Source: Campylobacter concisus UNSWCS
GTDB taxonomy: Bacteria; Campylobacterota; Campylobacteria; Campylobacterales; Campylobacteraceae
Direction: 5' to 3'
Assembly: GCF_000466685.1 (NCBI RefSeq)
Contig: NZ_ANNG01000029.1
Span: 1-52,940 of the forward strand
Length of the DNA: 52,940 nucleotides
Part shown: in pieces, positions 8,587 to 17,544 of the stretch
Layout: each line of letters starts with the position of its first letter
How positions within the stretch are numbered: the stretch's first letter is position 1
The notes under the pieces: model-generated
What the model saw: only the letters and a program-made list of their open reading frames with translations
Told to the model about the DNA's origin: nothing
Database searches by the model: none
Translations under genes and position numbers: made by a program

Positions 8587-9084
8587 ATGAATGATAAACT
8601 AAACCAAGTTTTAAGCAAACAAAAACAGCAAATTGACGAGCCTGAGATAAAAAACAACGAAGATATAGTCCAACTTGTAGGCTTCGTTGTTGGCGAAGAA
8701 GAGTATGCGATACCTATTTTAAATATCCAAGAGATAATCAAGCCTATCGAATACACCCGTGTTCCTAGCGTGCCTGACTATGTTCTTGGTGTGTTTAACT
8801 TGCGTGGAAACGTTATCCCTCTTATTGATTTGCGAAAACGTTTTTCACTAAATGTTACAAAGCAAAGCTCAAATACAAGATATATCGTCATGAAAGATGA
8901 GGATAATATCGCAGGCTTCGTGATAGACCGCTTGACGGAGGCTATCAGAATAGACCGCAACAGGATTGATCCGCCGCCAGAGACTTTGGTAAAAGACAAA
9001 GGCATGATCTATGGTATCGGCAAACGCGATCAAAACATCCTTACGATTTTAAAGGTTGAAAGCCTTTTAAAGCGTGATTTTTAG
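8587..9084 (+). CDS. cheW: Chemotaxis adaptor CheW
   Basis: Scaffold protein that connects receptors to the CheA P5 domain. 165 residues, one CheW domain preceded by about 25 charged residues. Marks: VGFVVGEEEYAIPI, PSVPDYVLGVFNLRGNVIPLID, and the C-terminal ILTILKVESLL. It lies 10 bases behind cheA with an AGGGG box upstream. serB follows after 8 bases. Confidence 0.97.
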   Translation: MNDKLNQVLSKQKQQIDEPEIKNNEDIVQLVGFVVGEEEYAIPILNIQEIIKPIEYTRVPSVPDYVLGVFNLRGNVIPLIDLRKRFSLNVTKQSSNTRYIVMKDEDNIAGFVIDRLTEAIRIDRNRIDPPPETLVKDKGMIYGIGKRDQNILTILKVESLLKRDF

Positions 9085-9092
9085 GGCATAGC

Positions 9093-9719
9093 TTGATAAA
9101 ACTTTGTGTTTTTGACTTTGACTCTACGATAATGGACGGCGAGACGATTGATATCCTCGCCGCCGCTAATAACGCCAGCAATGAGGTGGCTAGCATAACA
9201 AAGCGTTCGATGAACGGCGAACTTGATTTTTTTGAAAGTCTTACAGCAAGAGTAAAATTTTTAAAAGGAATGCCACTTTCAAAAGCGGATGAAATTTGTA
9301 AAAATTTACCCATCATGCTAGGAGCTAGCGAGCTTATAGCTGCTCTAAAGCAAAAAGGCATAAAGGTTGTGGTCTTTAGTGGTGGTTTTCACATTGCAAC
9401 TGATAAGATGCAAGAAAAACTTAAATTTGATGCAAATTTTGCAAATATCTTGCACCACAAAGATGGAATTTTAACAGGTGAAGTTGGCGGGGAGATGATG
9501 TTTGGTAGCTCAAAAGGCGAGATGATAGATCGTTTAAAGGGGCTATTAAATTTAGATAAAAGTGAGATCATGTGCGTTGGCGACGGAGCTAATGATGTAT
9601 CTATGTTTAAAAAATGTGATCTAAAAATTGCCTTTTGCGCGAAAGAAATTTTAAAAAAAGAGGCGACGCATTGCGTGGATGTCAAAGATCTGCGTAAAAT
9701 TTTAAATTTTATAAGGTGA
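9093..9719 (+). CDS. serB: Phosphoserine phosphatase SerB
   Basis: Last step of serine synthesis: phosphoserine to serine. HAD-superfamily hydrolase of 208 residues with motif I FDFDSTIMDGET (nucleophile Asp8, Asp10), motif II VVFSGGF and motif III/IV VGDGANDVSMF. No N-terminal ACT domain, so it is the short form. The start is TTG at 9093, the only codon that keeps motif I complete. The stop is followed after 4 bases by the transaldolase ATG. serC, which makes its substrate, lies at 26881. Confidence 0.93.
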   Translation: MIKLCVFDFDSTIMDGETIDILAAANNASNEVASITKRSMNGELDFFESLTARVKFLKGMPLSKADEICKNLPIMLGASELIAALKQKGIKVVVFSGGFHIATDKMQEKLKFDANFANILHHKDGILTGEVGGEMMFGSSKGEMIDRLKGLLNLDKSEIMCVGDGANDVSMFKKCDLKIAFCAKEILKKEATHCVDVKDLRKILNFIR

Positions 9720-9723
9720 AAAA

Positions 9724-10716
9724 ATGTATGACAATGAAGCTAAATTTTCTCTTTGGTGTGACTTTATAGAGAGAGACTTTTTACAAAACGAATTTAACTC
9801 TTTATTAGAAAAAGGCGTTATAAACGGAGCTACAAGCAACCCAGCTATCTTTAAAACAGCTTTTGCATCACCTGCTTACAAACAGATCATACAAAATAGC
9901 AATAAGCGTCACCCAAAAGATCTTTATGAAATTTTAGCGACCCAAGATATCAAAATAGCCGCATGTAAAATGCTAAAAAACTACGCAAATGGCGATGATG
10001 GCTTTGTTAGTATAGAGGTTGATCCAAATTTAAGTGGCGAAACAGCTGCTACGATAGAAGAGGGCATCAGGCTTCATAGTCTCATCTCAATGCCAAATGT
10101 AATGATAAAGATCCCAGCTACAAAAGAGGGCTATGAGGCGATGAGTGCGCTTATGGCAAGAGGTATCAGCGTAAATGCGACGCTCATTTTCTCGCCAGAT
10201 CAGGCTAAAAACTGCCTAGAGGCTTTTAAAGAGGGCAGTAAGGCATACGCAAGCCGCTTTGTGGATACGACGATGCCAAAAGGTGTGATCAGCGTTTTTG
10301 TTAGTAGATTTGATAGAAAGCTTGATGAGACAATGTCTGCAAAGAGCCTACCAACTGGGCAGATCGGCATAATGAACGCTGCAAATATCTATCATATCAT
10401 TGAGGATTTTGGCTTAGAAAACGTAAGGACACTTTTTGCAAGCACTGGCGTAAAAGGCGGGGGCTTAAGAGGGGATTATTACGTTAGGGAGCTAATGTAT
10501 AAAAACTCTATAAACACAGCTCCGATAGAGACTATAAAAGAATTTATAAAAGAAAAAGCTGAGGCAAAAAATGCCCCTAGCAAAGAGAATATCTCAAGCT
10601 TTTTTCACATCATAAAAAATAATGAGATCGATATAAATGCTACTTATAAAGAGCTTTTAAATGATGGCTTGAAGCAGTTTGTTGCAGCATTTGACGACAT
10701 TATGAAATCACTTTAA
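9724..10716 (+). CDS. tal: Transaldolase
   Basis: Non-oxidative pentose phosphate pathway enzyme, moving a dihydroxyacetone unit between sugar phosphates. 330 residues of the long bacterial type: ATSNPAIFKTA near 36-47, the Schiff-base lysine in VMIKIPATKEG (Lys129) and SVNATLIFSPDQA. The start ATG has a AAGGTGA box that overlaps the serB stop. The stop codon shares a base with the start of the PilT-like gene (TAATG), so the two are translationally coupled. Confidence 0.96.
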   Translation: MYDNEAKFSLWCDFIERDFLQNEFNSLLEKGVINGATSNPAIFKTAFASPAYKQIIQNSNKRHPKDLYEILATQDIKIAACKMLKNYANGDDGFVSIEVDPNLSGETAATIEEGIRLHSLISMPNVMIKIPATKEGYEAMSALMARGISVNATLIFSPDQAKNCLEAFKEGSKAYASRFVDTTMPKGVISVFVSRFDRKLDETMSAKSLPTGQIGIMNAANIYHIIEDFGLENVRTLFASTGVKGGGLRGDYYVRELMYKNSINTAPIETIKEFIKEKAEAKNAPSKENISSFFHIIKNNEIDINATYKELLNDGLKQFVAAFDDIMKSL

Positions 10717-11876
10717 TGACCAAACAAGACCTAGACTCATATCTGTGCTCTTTAGTTGATAAAGGCGGCAGCGATCTTCATCTAAAGTCTGCAAGCCTTG
10801 TTTATGGCAGATTTAATGGTGAGATCATGCCACTTAGTGAAGAAAATTTAGACCCAAGTGATGCGGTAGCTATCGCAAATGAGCTTTTGGGGGCTAAATT
10901 TGATGAGTTTATGGATAAAAAAGACATAGATTTTTCGTATAAACTAAATGACGAGTACTGCTTTCGTGTAAATATGTTTTTGCAGATAAATGGAATTTCT
11001 GCTGTCTTTCGTGTCACTCCAACGAAAATCCCAACCATAAAAGATCTAAATTTACCAAGCGTGATAGAAAAAATTTGCACTGAGACCACTCGTGGCATCA
11101 TTTTAGTGACTGGCCCAACTGGAAGTGGCAAGACGACAACGCTTGCAAGCATGATAAATTTCATAAACCAGACAAAAAGATCGCACATCGTGACTATCGA
11201 AGATCCGATTGAATACGTATTTAACGACGATAAAAGCATAATAAATCAGCGCTCTATCGGGGCAGATGCACTAAATTTCTCAGATGCGCTAAGAGCTTCG
11301 CTAAGAGAAGATCCTGACATCATTTTGGTGGGCGAGATGAGAGATCTTGAGACGATTGAGACTGCCATTAGAGCTGCTGAGACTGGTCACTTGGTGCTTT
11401 CGACACTTCACACACTTGATGCAAAAGAGAGCGTAAATAGAATAGTAAATAGCTTCCCTCAAGGCGAGCGAGATAAGGTCAGCCTTATGTTCTCTTCAGT
11501 GCTTGCTTGCGTCATCTCACAAAGGCTAGTTAAGACGCTTTTTGGCACAAGACGCCCAGCAGTCGAGATCATGAGAAAAAATACCCGCATAAAAGAGCTC
11601 ATATCTGAAGAGAAATTTGACGAGATCGATCTTGCCATAGCTGAGTCAAAAAATACTTACGGCATGCAAACTTTTGACCAGCACCTGCTTGAACTTTATG
11701 AAAATAAGATAATTAGTGCCGAAGTAGCGCTTGATAATGCTAGTAACAGGGGTGATTTACAGCTTAAGATAAAAAGCTCAAATGTAGCAGGTTTTAGCTT
11801 TGAAAATGGTGTAAATTTTGGCAAACCTCAAAGCAAACAAGATCAACCTGAAGTGATCGCACTTAAAGAAATTTAG
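10716..11876 (+). CDS. PilT/PilU-like retraction ATPase, orphan
   Basis: Hexameric secretion/retraction ATPase of the PilT family, 386 residues. An N-terminal PAS-like domain (GGSDLHLK near 17-24) is followed by Walker A GPTGSGKTTT (133-142), the Asp box TIEDPIEYVF, Walker B region DPDIILVGEMRD, and the His box GHLVLSTLHT. The Lys, the Asp-box Glu and the His box are all kept, so it looks active. No pilin, PilB, PilC or secretin gene is in the window; neighbours are tal and rplY. It may power DNA-uptake or type II-like machinery encoded elsewhere, or be a remnant of it. Assignment to PilT versus PilU is not possible by eye. Confidence 0.88.
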   Translation: MTKQDLDSYLCSLVDKGGSDLHLKSASLVYGRFNGEIMPLSEENLDPSDAVAIANELLGAKFDEFMDKKDIDFSYKLNDEYCFRVNMFLQINGISAVFRVTPTKIPTIKDLNLPSVIEKICTETTRGIILVTGPTGSGKTTTLASMINFINQTKRSHIVTIEDPIEYVFNDDKSIINQRSIGADALNFSDALRASLREDPDIILVGEMRDLETIETAIRAAETGHLVLSTLHTLDAKESVNRIVNSFPQGERDKVSLMFSSVLACVISQRLVKTLFGTRRPAVEIMRKNTRIKELISEEKFDEIDLAIAESKNTYGMQTFDQHLLELYENKIISAEVALDNASNRGDLQLKIKSSNVAGFSFENGVNFGKPQSKQDQPEVIALKEI

Positions 11877-11908
11877 TAAGCTTTATCTGAAATTTATAAA
11901 GCATTAGA

Positions 11909-11914
11909 TAAAAT
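11909..11914 (+). promoter_or_regulatory. Candidate -10 box for rplY
   Basis: TAAAAT 30 bases before the rplY ATG in the 67-base spacer after the PilT-like gene; a AAAGGA box lies just before the start codon. A weak call based on position and AT-rich upstream sequence. Confidence 0.4.
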
Positions 11915-11943
11915 CAGCACCTATTTTTTATGAAAGGAAAACG

Positions 11944-12480
11944 ATGTTAGAAGGAATCGTTAGAGAGAGTATCGGTAAGAAGTCTGCGAAGGCTTTGAGA
12001 AGAGATGGTTATCTAATCGCCAACATTTATGGCAAGGGATTAGAGAATGTTGCAGCTGCTTTTAAAGTAAATGACTTTATTAAAGAAGCGCGCAAAAAAG
12101 AGAGCCTTGCTTTTGATGTAAAAGTAGGCGGAAAAGTTTATAATGTCGTTATTGTTGATTACCAAAGAGATGTTGTTACAAGCGATCTTAAACACGTGGA
12201 TCTAAAAGTAGCACTTCCAGGCGTTTTATCAAAATATATGATCCCGGTTAAGCCAGTTGGAACACCTATTGGTCTTAAAAATAAGGGCGTTTTGATCCAG
12301 TCAAAAAGACGTCTTTGCGTAAAATGCACAGCTGAAAATTTACCAAATTCATTTGATGTTGATGTAAGCAAACTTGACATTGATGATACGATTTTGGTTC
12401 GTGATATCACAGCTCCTAAAGGCGTTACTATCATTGACGCTGACCGTGTTGCGGTACTTGGAGTTATTAAAGCTAAATAA
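11944..12480 (+). CDS. rplY: 50S ribosomal protein L25 (general stress protein CTC form)
   Basis: 5S rRNA-binding protein of the large subunit. 178 residues: an N-terminal L25 barrel ([28 protein letters not shown]) and the C-terminal TL5/CTC beta domain ([27 protein letters not shown]). The two-domain form is the usual one outside gammaproteobacteria. Start ATG has a GAAAGGA box. It is followed after 11 bases by pth, a pairing common in many bacteria. Confidence 0.97.
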   Translation: MLEGIVRESIGKKSAKALRRDGYLIANIYGKGLENVAAAFKVNDFIKEARKKESLAFDVKVGGKVYNVVIVDYQRDVVTSDLKHVDLKVALPGVLSKYMIPVKPVGTPIGLKNKGVLIQSKRRLCVKCTAENLPNSFDVDVSKLDIDDTILVRDITAPKGVTIIDADRVAVLGVIKAK

Positions 12481-12491
12481 AAAGGGCTTTT

Positions 12492-13040
12492 GTGACACTA
12501 ATAGCGGGGCTGGGCAATCCTGGCCCCAAATACGAAAATACTAGACACAACATAGGCTTTATGCTTATAGACCTCCTAAAAGACTCAAATTTCAAAGATG
12601 TTAGCTCAGCTAAATTTCAAGGTGAAGTTTTTAAATTTAACGACATTATCTTGCTAAAACCAACGACCTTTATGAACCTCTCAGGCCAAAGTGTTAAGGC
12701 AGTAAAAGACTTTTACAAGCCAGATAGGATTATCGTCATCCACGACGATCTTGATCTTAGTTTTGGCGCGGTTAAATTTAAAAAAGGCGGCAGTAGCGGC
12801 GGACATAACGGCATAAAATCGATCGATAATCTAATAGGCAACGACTACGAAAGAGTGCGCGTTGGCATAGGGCATGAGGGCGATGCTAAAAATTTCGTCC
12901 TTGGCGAGTTTAGCGATGAAGAAAAAAAGGCTTTAGATGAAATTTTGGCCTATACAAAAAATGCGGTTTGTGAGCTGCTAAAGAGCGACATCAACGAAAT
13001 TTCACAAAAATTTACGGTAAAAAAAGGTCTTATCAAATGA
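12492..13040 (+). CDS. pth: Peptidyl-tRNA hydrolase
   Basis: Releases peptides from prematurely dropped peptidyl-tRNA. 182 residues with GLGNPGPKYENTRHNIGF (catalytic His19), KPTTFMNLSG, the catalytic Asp in VIHDDLDL and GGSSGGHNGIKSI. The start is GTG at 12492; no ATG is available before the conserved N-terminus. The stop overlaps the ATG of the permease gene (ATGA). Confidence 0.97.
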   Translation: MTLIAGLGNPGPKYENTRHNIGFMLIDLLKDSNFKDVSSAKFQGEVFKFNDIILLKPTTFMNLSGQSVKAVKDFYKPDRIIVIHDDLDLSFGAVKFKKGGSSGGHNGIKSIDNLIGNDYERVRVGIGHEGDAKNFVLGEFSDEEKKALDEILAYTKNAVCELLKSDINEISQKFTVKKGLIK

Positions 13041-14101
13041 AACTATACGCCAGATACGTTGGCTGGGTCTATATAAAATCTTTTCTTATCGTATTTTTAG
13101 CGCTTGAGCTATTTTATGTTGGCATTGATCTGCTTACAAATTTAAAAGATCTGCCGCCATCTGCGAACCTTCAGTTACTCTACGTTGGCCTTACTGCGCT
13201 AAGTGCCATTAGCTACGTTTTGCCACTTTCGCTCATTTTTGCACTAATAATTTTACATGTAAATATGGTTCGCTCAAACGAGCTAATCAGCTTTTATGCT
13301 CTTGGCATCAGTAAAAACAAGCTCATTTTGCCACCATTTCTCATCGCACTTTTTGTGACGATTTTTTACGTTGGGCTAAATTTTACGCCATTTGCTTATG
13401 CGCATGACTATCAAAAAAGTATCGCCAAAAACACCGCTTTTTCAAAAAGTACAAACGACTCATTTTTGAAATTTGAAGGCAAATTTATCTATATAAAAGA
13501 GCTAAACTCAGCCAAGCAAAGGGCAAATGACGTGAGAATTTTTGACATTAATGGCACTGACTTGCTCTCAACAACTTTTGCCGACCACGCTAAATTTAAA
13601 GACAATGAGTGGGTTTTAGAAGATGTAAATCAGACCTTTTTGCCTCAAAATTTAGAGCTTGGAGAAAATGGCTTTAGTAAGGTAAAAAGCGAAAATTTAG
13701 ATGCGTTAAGAGGCTTTAAGCCAAAGAGCATCGAGAGTGCTGCAAGCGTTGAAAACTCGAAATTTAACATACCTGATGCGATAAATTTTATAAAGACATT
13801 TAAAAATGAAGGCATAGGGCTTGATAGTGCAAGGACTGCATTTTATAACCTTGTCATCACGCCATTTTTTGCGCCATTTTTATTGCTAATTTTCTACTAT
13901 CATTTGCCAGTGACTGGCAGGTTTTTTAACCTCGCACTCTCAACATTTATCTTTGTCGTCATAACACTCGTAGTTTGGGGACTTCTCTTTATCTTAACCA
14001 AATTTGCTCAAACCTCAGTCATCTTGCCAGAGATCGGCATGGTTCTCCCTGTTATTTTGCTTTTTGCATACGCCATTTATCTCATAAAATCGCATCGTTA
14101 A
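13037..14101 (+). CDS. LptF/LptG-family lipopolysaccharide export permease (YjgP/YjgQ)
   Basis: Inner-membrane permease subunit of the ABC exporter that lifts LPS out of the membrane into the Lpt bridge. 354 residues: three N-terminal membrane helices (about 13-35, 53-75, 100-120, including RSNELISFYALGIS, the coupling-helix region that meets LptB), a periplasmic beta domain of about 140 residues, and three C-terminal helices ending near residue 350. The fold is clear; LptF versus LptG is not decided by eye, and only one permease is encoded here, so the partner must be elsewhere. It overlaps pth by 4 bases. lptD, the outer-membrane end of the same pathway, is at 46610. Confidence 0.9.
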   Translation: MKLYARYVGWVYIKSFLIVFLALELFYVGIDLLTNLKDLPPSANLQLLYVGLTALSAISYVLPLSLIFALIILHVNMVRSNELISFYALGISKNKLILPPFLIALFVTIFYVGLNFTPFAYAHDYQKSIAKNTAFSKSTNDSFLKFEGKFIYIKELNSAKQRANDVRIFDINGTDLLSTTFADHAKFKDNEWVLEDVNQTFLPQNLELGENGFSKVKSENLDALRGFKPKSIESAASVENSKFNIPDAINFIKTFKNEGIGLDSARTAFYNLVITPFFAPFLLLIFYYHLPVTGRFFNLALSTFIFVVITLVVWGLLFILTKFAQTSVILPEIGMVLPVILLFAYAIYLIKSHR

Positions 14102-14124
14102 GCCAAATTTTGGCAACTTTTTTG

Positions 14125-14130
14125 TAAAAT
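14125..14130 (+). promoter_or_regulatory. -10 box for lysA
   Basis: TAAAAT preceded by ACTTTTTTG (T-rich extended -10), 26 bases before the lysA ATG. Confidence 0.55.
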
Positions 14131-14156
14131 CAAGCCATTTTAAAAAAGGCTATTTT

Positions 14157-15380
14157 ATGGATTTTAAAGAGCTTGCAAGCAAATACAAAACCCCACTTTA
14201 CGTCTATGATTTTAACTACATTAAAGAGCGCTATGAGGCGCTAAAAAACGCATTTTACGCTAGAAAATCTCTGGTTTGCTACGCTGTAAAGGCAAACTCA
14301 AATTTAAGCGTTTTAAAATTTCTGGCTGATCTTGGAGCTGGATTTGACTGCGTGAGCATCGGTGAGGTCAAAAGAGCGCTTTTGGCAGGGGCCAAGAGAT
14401 ATCAGATCATCTTTAGCGGCGTTGGTAAGAGCGATGAAGAGCTAAAAGAGGCTTTAGAAAATGAAATTTTGCTGATAAATGTCGAGAGTTTTGCCGAACT
14501 TTTAAGGCTTGAAGAGATAGCAAAAGGGCTAAATTTAAAAGCAAGGATTAGCATCAGGGTAAATCCAGGCGTCGATGCAAAAACTCACCCATATATCTCG
14601 ACAGGCCTAAATGAAAACAAATTTGGCGTTGACGCAACGACTGCCAAAAAAATGTACATCCACGCCAAAGCTTCAGAGTTTCTTGAGCCAACTGGCATAC
14701 ACTTCCACATCGGCTCGCAGCTAACTTCTCTAAGCCCGATAATAGACGCTGCAAAGATCGTTAGCGAGCTTTTAAGAGAGCTAAGAGCGCTTGAGATCGA
14801 TATCAAATTTTTTGATGTTGGTGGCGGACTTGGCATCATCTATAACGATGAAAAAGAGATAAATTTATACGACTACGCACAAGGAATTTTAGGCGCACTA
14901 AAGGGTCAAGATGTGACCGTCGTTTGCGAGCCAGGACGCTTTATCGTAGGCAATGCTGGCTACTTTGTCGCAAGCGTTTTATATGAGAAATTTAACGGTA
15001 AAAAGAGATTTGTCATCACTGATGGCGCGATGAATGATCTCATAAGACCAAGCCTTTATGGCGCGCATCACAAAATTTTCGCCTACGGCAAGGATGAAAA
15101 TTTAGGCACTTGCGACGTGGTTGGTCCAGTTTGTGAAAGTGGCGACTTTTTGGCAAAAGATATTAAGCTGCCAGAGTGCGAGAGTGGTGATATCATCGTG
15201 GTTAAAGGGGCTGGAGCTTATGGTTTTAGCATGAGCTCAAACTACAATACAAGAAACAGAGCCGCTGAAGTTTGCCTGCTTGATGGCAAAGATAGGCTGA
15301 TAAGAAGACGCGAGTGCTTTGAGGACGTCGTGGCACCTGAGATTGAGTTTTTGGAGAGCGCTGATGCAAGAGCTAAATGA
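14157..15380 (+). CDS. lysA: Diaminopimelate decarboxylase
   Basis: Last step of lysine synthesis, meso-diaminopimelate to lysine, PLP-dependent (fold type III). 407 residues: PLP lysine in CYAVKANSN (Lys45), HFHIGSQLT, DVGGGLGI, the phosphate-binding EPGRFIVGNAG, and the second active-site block PVCESGDFL. The protein length and motifs are normal. It has its own promoter; its last 17 bases overlap pheA in another frame. Confidence 0.97.
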   Translation: MDFKELASKYKTPLYVYDFNYIKERYEALKNAFYARKSLVCYAVKANSNLSVLKFLADLGAGFDCVSIGEVKRALLAGAKRYQIIFSGVGKSDEELKEALENEILLINVESFAELLRLEEIAKGLNLKARISIRVNPGVDAKTHPYISTGLNENKFGVDATTAKKMYIHAKASEFLEPTGIHFHIGSQLTSLSPIIDAAKIVSELLRELRALEIDIKFFDVGGGLGIIYNDEKEINLYDYAQGILGALKGQDVTVVCEPGRFIVGNAGYFVASVLYEKFNGKKRFVITDGAMNDLIRPSLYGAHHKIFAYGKDENLGTCDVVGPVCESGDFLAKDIKLPECESGDIIVVKGAGAYGFSMSSNYNTRNRAAEVCLLDGKDRLIRRRECFEDVVAPEIEFLESADARAK

Positions 15381-16443
15381 GCTTAGAAAAGAGATCGATA
15401 GTATCGATGATCTCATCTTAAATAAACTAAATGAAAGAATGAAGCTTGTCGAGCAGATAGGCAAGCTAAAGCAAACTACTGGGACGCCTATATATCGCCC
15501 TGAGCGCGAGCGAGCTATCATAAACCGCTTAACTAGCCTTAGCAAAGAAAAAGCCTTAAATAAGGCTGCTATCGAGGCTATTTATCTTGAAATTTTTGCT
15601 GTAAGTAGAAATTTAGAGATGCCTCAAAAGATCGTCTATCTAGGGCCTGAGGGCACTTATACACATCAAGCGGCGCAGAGTAGATTTGGCGCGATGAGTG
15701 CCTATCTGCCACTTGCTACGATCGAGGCAGTTTTTACGAAGCTAGCTCAAAAAGAGGCGAAATACGGCGTCGTGCCTATCGAAAACAACACTGAAGGCGC
15801 TGTTGGAGCTACGCTTGATTGTTTGAGTAAATTTGATGATATAAAGATAGTGGCAGAGCTCTACGTAGATATTCACCACAGCTTTGTTAGCATAAATGAA
15901 AATTTAAAAGAGATAAAGCGAATTTACTCGCATCCGCAAGGCTACAACCAGTGCCGTAAATTTTTAGAAGATCATATGCTAAATGAGGTCGAATTTGTCC
16001 CAGCCAAATCAACTGCAGCAGCTGCATATATGGCATCTATGGATAGAGAATCAGCCGCCATTTGCTCAAAAATCGCAGCTAAAATTTACAACGTGCCAAT
16101 CGTCTATGAGACTATTGAAGATAATATGGCAAACAGAACGAGATTTTTGATCTTAAGTGATTTTAAAAATGCCAAGGTTGAAAACTCGAAAACTTCGATC
16201 CTAGCAAAGACTGATCACAGTCCAGGACGCCTTGCTGATCTGCTTTCTATCTTTAAAAATGAAAATATCAATATCACAAAACTTGAGTCACGTCCTATCA
16301 AACAGCGCGAATTTAAGTCAATTTTTTATCTTGACTTTGAAGGGCATATCGACGATGAGAAGGTGCAAAATGCCTTTGAACTTGCAAAAGAGAGCGGCGC
16401 TGAGATAACGTGGCTTGGAAGCTATTTAAACGGAGATGAGTAA
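15364..16443 (+). CDS. pheA: Bifunctional chorismate mutase/prephenate dehydratase
   Basis: Converts chorismate to prephenate and on to phenylpyruvate for phenylalanine. 359 residues: chorismate mutase helices at 1-85 ([16 protein letters not shown]), prephenate dehydratase at about 95-275 ([27 protein letters not shown], and the catalytic TRF in NRTRFLIL) and a C-terminal ACT domain ([17 protein letters not shown]) for phenylalanine feedback. The frame is open to 15319, but the ATG at 15364 has a GGAGA box 5 bases upstream and begins the mutase domain exactly. Overlaps lysA by 17 bases and hisC by one. Confidence 0.97.
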   Translation: MQELNELRKEIDSIDDLILNKLNERMKLVEQIGKLKQTTGTPIYRPERERAIINRLTSLSKEKALNKAAIEAIYLEIFAVSRNLEMPQKIVYLGPEGTYTHQAAQSRFGAMSAYLPLATIEAVFTKLAQKEAKYGVVPIENNTEGAVGATLDCLSKFDDIKIVAELYVDIHHSFVSINENLKEIKRIYSHPQGYNQCRKFLEDHMLNEVEFVPAKSTAAAAYMASMDRESAAICSKIAAKIYNVPIVYETIEDNMANRTRFLILSDFKNAKVENSKTSILAKTDHSPGRLADLLSIFKNENINITKLESRPIKQREFKSIFYLDFEGHIDDEKVQNAFELAKESGAEITWLGSYLNGDE

Positions 16444-17540
16444 TGAAATTTAATGACTTTTTAGATGATCTAGTAAATTATGAGGCTGGAAAGCCGATCG
16501 AGCTTGTAGTTAGAGAGTTTGGCATCGATGCAAAAGATGTGATAAAGCTAGCGAGCAATGAAAACCCTTTTGGCACGAGCAAACGCGTAGAAGAAGCGCT
16601 AAAAGAGGTCGCTAAAAACGCACATCTTTATCCAGATGATAGCTACTTTGAGCTAAAAGAGGGGCTGGCTAAGAAATTTGGCGTAACTAGCAAAAATCTA
16701 ATCATCGGCTCTGGAAGCGACCAGATCATAGAGTTTGCACTTCACGCAAAGGCGAACAAGCAAAGTGGCGTTTTGATGGCTGGCGTGACATTTGCGATGT
16801 ATGAAATTTATGCAAAACAAACAGGGGCTAAAATTTACCGCACAAAGAGTGTGGAGCATAATTTGAGCGAGTTTTTAGAAATTTATAACGCACACAAAGA
16901 TGAAATTTCTGTCATCTTTCTTTGCCTGCCAAACAACCCATTAGGCGAGTGCATCGATGCTGACGAGGTCTATAAATTTATAAAAAACATTGATGAAAAT
17001 ACGCTTGTGGTGCTTGATTGCGCTTACAACGAATTTGCTAAATTTAAAGATAGCAAAAAAGAGATAAAGCCAAGCGAGGTGGTGAAATTTAAAAATGCCA
17101 TCTATCTTGGCACTTTCTCAAAGGCATACGCACTTGGTGGCATGCGCGTTGGATACGGCGTGGCAAATGAAGAGATCATAGGCGCTCTTTCAAAGCTAAG
17201 AGCCCCTTTTAATATCACGACTCCAAGCCTAAGAGCAGCGATAGTAGCGCTTGATGATGATGAATTTGTGCAAAAAACTATGCAAAACAACTTCGAGCAG
17301 ATGAAGAGATATGAGGAATTTGCAAGGCAAAATGGCATTGAGTTTATCCCAAGCTATACAAATTTCATCACATTTAAATTTAACGAGCCAAAATCAAGCC
17401 AGATATGCGAAAAGATGCTAAAAAAAGGTATAATTTTACGAGATTTAAAAAGCTATGCCTTAAATGCGGTGAGAATCACCATCGGTCAGGCATGGCAAAA
17501 CGATAGAGTTTTTGAAGAGTTAAAGCAAATTTTAAAGTAG
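16443..17540 (+). CDS. hisC: Histidinol-phosphate aminotransferase
   Basis: PLP-dependent aminotransferase of histidine synthesis; in several bacteria it also acts on aromatic amino acids, which would suit its place behind pheA. 365 residues, with [19 protein letters not shown], the PLP lysine in [16 protein letters not shown] (Lys227) and the C-terminal arginine segment AVRITIG. Starts on TAATG shared with pheA; fliF follows after 4 bases. Confidence 0.95.
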   Translation: MKFNDFLDDLVNYEAGKPIELVVREFGIDAKDVIKLASNENPFGTSKRVEEALKEVAKNAHLYPDDSYFELKEGLAKKFGVTSKNLIIGSGSDQIIEFALHAKANKQSGVLMAGVTFAMYEIYAKQTGAKIYRTKSVEHNLSEFLEIYNAHKDEISVIFLCLPNNPLGECIDADEVYKFIKNIDENTLVVLDCAYNEFAKFKDSKKEIKPSEVVKFKNAIYLGTFSKAYALGGMRVGYGVANEEIIGALSKLRAPFNITTPSLRAAIVALDDDEFVQKTMQNNFEQMKRYEEFARQNGIEFIPSYTNFITFKFNEPKSSQICEKMLKKGIILRDLKSYALNAVRITIGQAWQNDRVFEELKQILK

Positions 17541-17544
17541 GGAT

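Noticed and set aside
15319-15363. Upstream extension of pheA
   Set aside because: The added 15 residues lie in the lysA coding region and do not belong to the chorismate mutase domain; ATG 15364 has a ribosome site.
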